Origin: Phaseolus vulgaris
Lineage: Eukaryota > Streptophyta > Magnoliopsida > Fabales > Fabaceae
Direction of reading: 5' to 3'
Length of the DNA: 64,000 nt
Assembly (NCBI RefSeq): GCF_000499845.2
Contig: NC_023754.2
Location: 10,086,584 to 10,150,583, forward strand
The notes beneath the pieces were generated by a model that did no database searches, was not told the origin of the DNA, and was given only the letters and a program-made list of their open reading frames with translations. This document shows, piece after piece, positions 58,241 through 64,000 of the stretch. Numbering within the stretch: position 1 is the first letter of the stretch; every line of letters starts with the position of its first letter. A program made the position numbers and the translations under genes.

Positions 58241-59010
58241 GACAATTGCTTCCTGCACCCAATCAATTGCTTACTACACACGACAAACTTTTTAAAACCC
58301 AATTCTGCCCTTGTCTTCTTTATTTTGAAAAAGGTGTAGGGTGCCTAGAGAAACTTGGTTTTCCTCTTCTCTTTGCGTGGTGTTGGTTTGAGTTGCGTAT
58401 GTGGTTTTAGTGTGGTGGTAAACGTGTCGTTTTCAGTGTAATACGGATATTAATATCCGAAACTAAGAATTCTGAAAAAAATTCTGAACATATGCATCTG
58501 CAACACAAAGTTACACTTCCGGATAACCCACATCGGAAACAGCGAAAAAACTTCCAGACATAGGCATCCGCAACACAAACTCACACTTCCAGATAATCCA
58601 CATTCGGAACAAAAACCAATTCCGGATAAAATTATTCGAAGCGCATAAAGGTATTCCGCATAAATATATCCAGAAGGCAATGACAACGAGAAAACTCACT
58701 TTGTTGTGTGTCGTCTCTTCTTCGGTAGCTTCGTTCTCTCTCGCTGTCTAAGTCCATCACAGACGATGCCGCCTCACTGACCACCACCACCACAATTGAC
58801 ATCGTCGTTCGGTTGCTCTTCCATCAGAGGTAAGCGCTGCTACTGAATGGAAAACGGCAGAAAGATTGAAAATGAAGGGGGCTGCAGTGTGTTGGGTGTA
58901 GGAAAAAGTAAGAGGACTACAAAAAATCCTAATTTTCATTCATTAAGGTTAATTTAGTCTTTTCACATAAGCAATTGGGTGCCAATCGTTTGGTGCAAGG
59001 AGAATCTGCC
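58241..59010. mobile_element. Mutator-like element, non-autonomous, 770 bp, 9-bp target duplication
   Basis: TTAAAAGAT occurs at 58232-58240 and again at 59011-59019, an exact 9-bp direct repeat typical of Mutator-like insertions. The ends between them form imperfect inverted repeats (GACAATTGCTTCCTGCACCC and, on the other strand, GGCAGATTCTCCTTGCACCA). An internal CCCAATCAATTGCTTA is matched by CCCAATTGCTTATG near the other end. No transposase is encoded. The interior is less AT-rich than its surroundings and has a good splice donor (CAGAGGTAAGCG at about 58825), which hints at a captured gene piece. Confidence 0.7.
58494..58620. repeat. 70-bp tandem repeat, two imperfect copies (inside the Mutator-like element)
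   Basis: GCATCTGCAACACAAAGTTA at 58494 and GCATCCGCAACACAAACTCA at 58564, each followed by ACTTCC(G/A)GATAA. A perfect palindrome CGGATATTAATATCCG lies just before at 58444-58459. Confidence 0.75.
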
Positions 59011-59213
59011 TTAAAAGATTATAAAAGTGTTTTTAGATATTTTTTAATTTGTTTAATTTATGTAGATAAGCCAACAGAGTCACAAACTCACAATTATAGG
59101 AGATAAATTGAACCTAAAAACTTCACAATTATGCAGTTTAGCTATCTCAAGCCCATTTTAGATTGCAAATGCGAAGTGGAGTAAATTAGAGTGGTTTAAT
59201 CCCCTTTTTTACT

Positions 59214-59336
59214 CTTACAATAATATTATGTCTAAAGACTAAAAAAGAAACTGCTTACAATAACATTATGTCTAAAGACTAAAAAAGAAACTGCTTACAA
59301 TAACATTATGTCTAAAGACTAAAAAAGAAACTGCTA
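59214..59336. repeat. 40-bp tandem repeat, three copies
   Basis: TAATATTATG/TAACATTATG anchors at 59221, 59261 and 59301. Unit CTTACAATAACATTATGTCT then AAAGACTAAAAAAGAAACTG. A partial fourth (CCTAAAGACTAAAAAAAGAG) follows at about 59372. Confidence 0.93.
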
Positions 59337-59339
59337 CAA

Positions 59340-60320
59340 GTAGGTATGATTGCTAGCATCATTACTATATACCTAAAGACTAAAAAAAGAGAGGGAAAGT
59401 GCAGTTGTAGTGGTTTTTTATTTTATTAAAATGATAATTTCTTACATGATACATCTCATCAAAATCAAATTTGTTTTCAATTTTTAGTAAAAAAATTATA
59501 ATAATTCCTATATTTTAAAATATTTGTTTTTTATCATTTCTTAATATTTATTAACTCTTTTTCCTATCTCTAGTTATTAAATTTTTTTACATCAGAACAA
59601 AAATTAAAAAAAATTACATATATAAAACCAAAGGTACCATTTTTAAAAGATGATGATTTATTACTTTTAACTATAACTTAACATTTTATATTAACATATA
59701 AACAAAAAATATATATATTGCACCCTTGAAAAAAAGTATGGACATGACATATTTCTTTAACATCCAGAACAAAGTAAAATACATACACTTAACAAACTAT
59801 TATAATAATATAATGATACTTTAAATTAAAAAAATAAATTAATTAAATATAATTAAAATATTAATTTATTAGAGTGTTAAATGTATGTTTTTTACCATAT
59901 CAGCACCCTAAACAAAAGTATTGAGATTTTTCTAATCAAAACTCCAGCATATAAATTGAGTCATTTATGTTGTGTGCCACATAGTATTTCTGAGTATTTT
60001 TTATTTTCATTTTCAGGTTCTTATTAGATCACTAGTAATTTCTTTAAAAGTTAGATTTCCATTATGTATTTGTTCTAAGTTCAAAATATTGATAGTTCCC
60101 ATTAGGTTTCTATTTGGCTAGCATTGGTTTTTCTTTTGCAAAATTTGAATTCAAATTATGATACATGTGAAATGTGATGTGGTGATCGATTTTGAATACT
60201 AACACCTTAATTATTTGGTTCCGTAATGGTTCTGTCCCCAATACTAAACACCCATTTAAAGATTTTTTTACTTTTTCTACATCCAAATTAAGTAACCAGT
60301 TATAAGCTTCATATTTTTTT
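59340..60320. other. AT-rich spacer
   Basis: No gene or element boundary is recognised. Some of 60,100-60,320 may be the decayed tail of the Helitron helicase that starts next to it. Confidence 0.4.
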
Positions 60321-60324
60321 ATTA

Positions 60325-61680
60325 GGTTAAGACTTGATAATACCTTCCAATGTATGAAGCATTAATGCTAGCATGAACAATATCTTGTCTTGATCTTTAG
60401 GAAATACACGAAGTACTCGTCTAAAATCTCCCCAAATATTATCACTTCCCTTTCACAATTTCTATTTAAGCTCTATTTGTTGGAAAAACACATTGTTTCA
60501 AAATGTTCCATCTACCATCTCCAAAAAAATTAAAAAATACTTATGTGTCATATGTCATTGTTCTTTTGTTCTAAATAATTAAGTTTTTTTTTAACAATCA
60601 ACTTTGCCAATTAACTTTCTTACTTTATATTGCGAGTAGATTTCTCATCCATATTTATCACAATAGAAATTTTTTAATAAATTTCCTACCTCATGGAATT
60701 TGTAAAGAAACTATGGTTCTTGATGATTCAACATTAAACAAAATTTATCTCTTGCATAAAAAAACTGTTGAAATAGTTCTTCAAATGAAGGTTTTCCATG
60801 TTCCTCCATATCCATAAAGGAAAAAAAAAACACCTCTTTGTTATGAGACACAAATGACATGATTTTGTCATAAATGTTTATCTTCTTACAAGTTTCTTTT
60901 TTAAAAATATTTGCTCATGCTCAGAAGCCAATGCTTATCTATCATTGTTAAGCTCATAAAAAATCAATCTATTAATTGTTTGATTATAAAAACTGAAATT
61001 TGGCTCGGGCATTATTTTAAAATAAGATAATCTCTTACCATTACTCTACAATTGTTAAATTCTTTAACTAATCCCCATAAAAAGGTTAAACTTGTAATGT
61101 ATTCGTGAAAATTAGCTAATGAAAAAAACTATAAACTTAAATGATTTTGTAAATTGGAAGGCAAATAATGAATTAACTAAATTTAACATATCATCTGACT
61201 GCAAAAGTGATTATTGTTTGTGAGCATACACTTTGAAAATCGTAAGTATTATTCTGAACAAATTTAGGGGTAGAAAGTTGATTTGATAACAACAATGTTA
61301 TTCATAACCTATTCAAATATGTTACAAAGCCCTAGTGACTAACTTATTTCATTGTATGAATGTACTCCTTCTTATTATCTAACATAAATAAGAGTATGAT
61401 ATATCTTATTGTTTATAGCTTTTTTGTCCATATATGATGATGGACCTCTATCTTTAGTGAGCAATATCATTAGATAGAAAAGTTCTTCACTTCCAAGAGT
61501 AATAAAATATAACCTTCCAAAAAGAGAATCATAATCTTCTTATAGCTTAACATCAGTATTTTGGAATCCAAACAAGTTTCATAGGAAATTCAACACAAAT
61601 AGGAAATTCAACACAAGTAAGATTCGTTGATTCATGGTACATTATATTGACTTCCATCCATGACAAATTTTCTGATTGAT
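60325..61680 (-). pseudogene. Decayed Helitron-type (PIF1-like) helicase
   Basis: Many stops and frameshifts, but helicase motifs appear in the correct order on the minus strand. They are a SWMEVN segment (about 61,650), LYFITLGSEELFYL (about 61,518-61,470), RGPSSYMD (about 61,450), a LDNKKEYI segment (about 61,370), then IYDKIMSF and a Walker A reading YGGTWKTF (normally GGTGKT; 60,790-60,850). They continue with GDFRRVL (about 60,400-60,435), RQDIVHASINASYI (about 60,345-60,390) and VLT. This order and wording fit the helicase half of plant Helitron RepHel proteins, which drive rolling-circle transposition. No Rep nickase domain and no Helitron ends (TC...CTRR) were identified. I recognised the motifs by eye; spacing between them is irregular. 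Confidence 0.7.
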
Positions 61681-62500
61681 GCCACTATTTTTGAAACAGA
61701 GAATCAATGCTGATGTTATCATGAAATTCAACAACATGCTTATTGACAAGTGAAATAATAATTTTTCAATCAAAGGAAACCTATTAAAAATGTCAAAGGC
61801 AAAATAACTTTGAATTGAGTATTGAATTGTTATCCAAATTTTGAAGCATTTATACTTCTCAAAGTTCTCTCATGTTAGCACTTCTTAGTGTGACTAGTCT
61901 AAACATCTCTAGAAGTTGGTCTCACTTCTTCTAGACATTTTCTCCGATAGATTCACTTCATTCTTTCACTAAAATTGCATTTCTTCATAGCTTCCGTAAG
62001 GCCAGCTCCATCCTAGATTTTACTTTTTATTATATCTATATTTATTTGTATTACTACTAGCATTTTTTTATTTGTACAAGGAACAAGACTTATTTTAAAA
62101 ATATAATATATTTATTATATAAATTTGGTTTGATAAAAAAAATTAAAAGGATTTAAAATAATAACAAATAACATTCATAATATATATATAAACTTACTAT
62201 TATATAATTTTAAAGTAATAATAATTATAATCAATTTTTAAAAAAACAAAGTAACATGTATTATCATAATAATTTTGTTGTTTGGGAAATCTTTGTTCAT
62301 TAATTAATATTTTTTTATATCATTATATTTAATTTGATTTTTAGAACTCATATAAGTAGGAATCACGTATAATGGGTTTAAAATTTTCGAATCTTATCAT
62401 GAAGACTACTATTGACTCGTGTTTGAAATAGATTGAACAAAACATTTATCTATAAAAAAGTAAATACTATCATAAATCTATACTATCATTTAATCTCGAT
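61681..62500. other. AT-rich spacer upstream of the helicase remnant
   Basis: The Helitron coding sequence may continue to about 61,760, but motifs fade. Beyond that nothing is recognised. Confidence 0.4.
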
Positions 62501-62514
62501 GAAGTCAATCTCAA

Positions 62515-63785
62515 CAATTAAAAGAGAGTAAATATATTTGATCTTTTAGTAACTCAACAAATTACTATTTAACATTATAAGAAACTTTGTCTATTTTCAA
62601 TAAAATCAAGCACAAATTCATAAATAAGTAGTAATAATAATAATTAAAAACACACAATACAATAAAACAATTAAATATTATAAAAGGGTAATTTATGCAA
62701 AATGTTTCAAAAATGTTTATTTTTTAAATTCAAAATATTGGTGCATACCCCAATATTTGAAAGAGAGTGAAAATATTTGACATTTTGTTAACTTAACATA
62801 TTATCATTTGACTAAGCGAAGTTTTGGTCCCAACTATTTTAATATTAATTTAATGTGATCCAACAATTAAATACTAGAAAAGGGTAATTGATGCACAAAT
62901 ATTTAAAAACAAATTTATTGTTTTTTAAAATCAAATATTGAAAGATAGTGAACAAACTGCACCTCTTGGTAACTCAACAAACTATCAATTAACATGGAAG
63001 AAAGATGGTTTGTTTCTAATAAAACAAAACACACAATTAGAAAGTGATGGTTTGTTTCTAATAAAACAAAACACACAATTAGAAAGTGAGTAATAATAAT
63101 AGTAATTAAAAAAATAATTAAATATTGTAAAATGGTAATTGATACAAGTTATTTAAAAACAAATTTATTGTTTTTCAAATTCAATATCTCAATCATCATC
63201 ATATGAGAGTCAACAAAATTGACTTTTTGTTAACTCAATAAATTATTATCTAACACTGCACAAAATGTTTTAGTTTCCAATAAAATCAAACAAACAATTC
63301 GTAAACGAACAGTAATAATGATTGAAAAACACTATAAAAAAATTAAATGTTGTAAATAGGTAAGGAAATTGTGATTTATAATAAAACAAAACACACAATT
63401 TATAAATGAGTAATAATAATTATAATTAAAATATAATAAAATAATTAAATATTGTAAAAGGATAATTGATACAAAATATTTTAAAAAAAATTATTGTTTT
63501 TTAAGTACAAATATTAGAACATACCTAAATCATTATAAGAGAGTGAACACACTTTACACTTTGATAACTCAACAAATTATCATTAAACACTCATAAATGT
63601 CTCAGTTTCCAATAAAATCAAACACGTAATTTGTAAATGAGTAATAATAATAATAATAACAACTATAATAATAATTAAAAAAAACACTATACAATAACAT
63701 AATTAAAATTTATAAAAAGGAAATTAATGCAAAATATTTAAAAATAATTAATTTCTTTTTTAAATTCAAATATTGAAACAAATCT
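62515..63785. repeat. Long imperfect tandem repeat, about five units of 180-325 bp
   Basis: Units start near 62523, 62762, 62943, 63203 and 63540 with GAGAGTGAA-type sequence. They then share AACTCAACAAATTATCATT, CCAATAAAATCAAACAC, GAGTAATAATAATAATTA, AATTAAATATTGTAAAAGG, GTAATTGATACAAAATATT and TTGTTTTTTAAATTCAAATA blocks. Length differences come from inserted or lost blocks; one unit holds an exact 42-bp internal duplication (63004 and 63046, GATGGTTTGTTTCTAATAAA). Confidence 0.75.
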
Positions 63786-64000
63786 CAATGGTTAAAAATA
63801 AATACACAGTAGACACTCCCTATACAACGCTCACGGGTACATGCTTGAATTGCAGGTGTTATAGATGTAGTGCTTTACACACTAGGATTTGTGTTAAACA
63901 CGCTTTGGTGTAGACACTCCTCTTAAATGCTCTCTCTTTAGACACTCTCTATCGGTGCACATGTTGGCTTGGGTGGTGATTGTAAGAGAAGGAGAACATA
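63786..64000. other. Window end: sequence with repeated TAGACACTC motif
   Basis: TAGACACTC occurs at about 63811, 63912 and 63939, the first two within GTAGACACTCC. It is less AT-rich than the preceding array. No gene is recognised; it may be the edge of another repeat. Confidence 0.3.

Noticed and set aside
58009..58242. 77-codon open frame
   Set aside because: Spans a likely transposon remnant and low-complexity flank; no family resemblance.
58757..58939. 60-codon minus-strand frame inside the Mutator-like element as a real gene
   Set aside because: Short, tryptophan run from a CCA repeat, and better explained by a captured fragment on the plus strand.

Overview
This window is plant nuclear DNA, most likely from a dicot and plausibly a legume of the bean/cowpea group. 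The legume call is inference from the feel of the retroelement families; nothing here is diagnostic. About 83% of the window, from position 1 to 54,002 apart from short linkers, is LTR retrotransposon stacked in nests. The last 10 kb is AT-rich and holds one intact host gene plus decayed DNA transposons. I found no rRNA, tRNA, CRISPR or prokaryotic features.

Layout. (1) 1-11,143, minus strand: element A, a Tat-lineage Ty3/gypsy element with a 966-bp 5' LTR, a tRNA-Lys-type primer site, a broken gag-pol, a tandem-repeat 3' region and a degenerate two-exon antisense ORF. Its 3' LTR lies off the window. (2) 11,144-11,680: remnant with a possible primer site of another element. (3) 11,681-26,215, minus strand: two nearly identical CRM-clade elements sharing a middle LTR (LTR-internal-LTR-internal-LTR); one gag-pol is intact and one carries two homopolymer indels. 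(4) 26,216-35,890, minus strand: element B, the same lineage as A, with a nearly full-length gag-pol (one in-frame stop, protease active site deleted), an antisense coiled-coil ORF and a complete 5' LTR; its 3' end is lost at the CRM array. (5) 35,891-42,532, plus strand: element C, again Tat, starting abruptly inside gag/protease at the edge of B's LTR and ending in a complete 3' LTR. (6) 42,533-44,411: AT-rich spacer. (7) 44,412-54,002: a small gag-remnant element F, split by an intact 7.76-kb CRM element E (45,371-53,132) with a GATAA target-site duplication; the right end of F carries a 412-bp tandem duplication. (8) 54,003-64,000: an lipid-transfer-protein-like gene, CACTA-like ends, a 770-bp Mutator-like element with a 9-bp target duplication, a decayed Helitron helicase and AT-rich tandem repeats.

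How it fits together. The relative order of events can be read from the nesting. C is older than B, because C is cut where B's LTR ends. B is older than the CRM insertion in its antisense ORF, and F is older than E. The CRM copies look youngest, with intact reading frames and near-identical repeats. CRM elements usually mark centromeric or pericentromeric DNA, so this may be a pericentromere edge.

The most notable features are the spliced antisense coiled-coil ORF conserved between two diverged Tat elements, the hypervariable satellite-like repeats in their 3' regions, the tandem CRM array whose flanks do not match, the mosaic LTR of element E and the Mutator-like element that may carry a captured exon. 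I do not see a convincing wholly new biological system.
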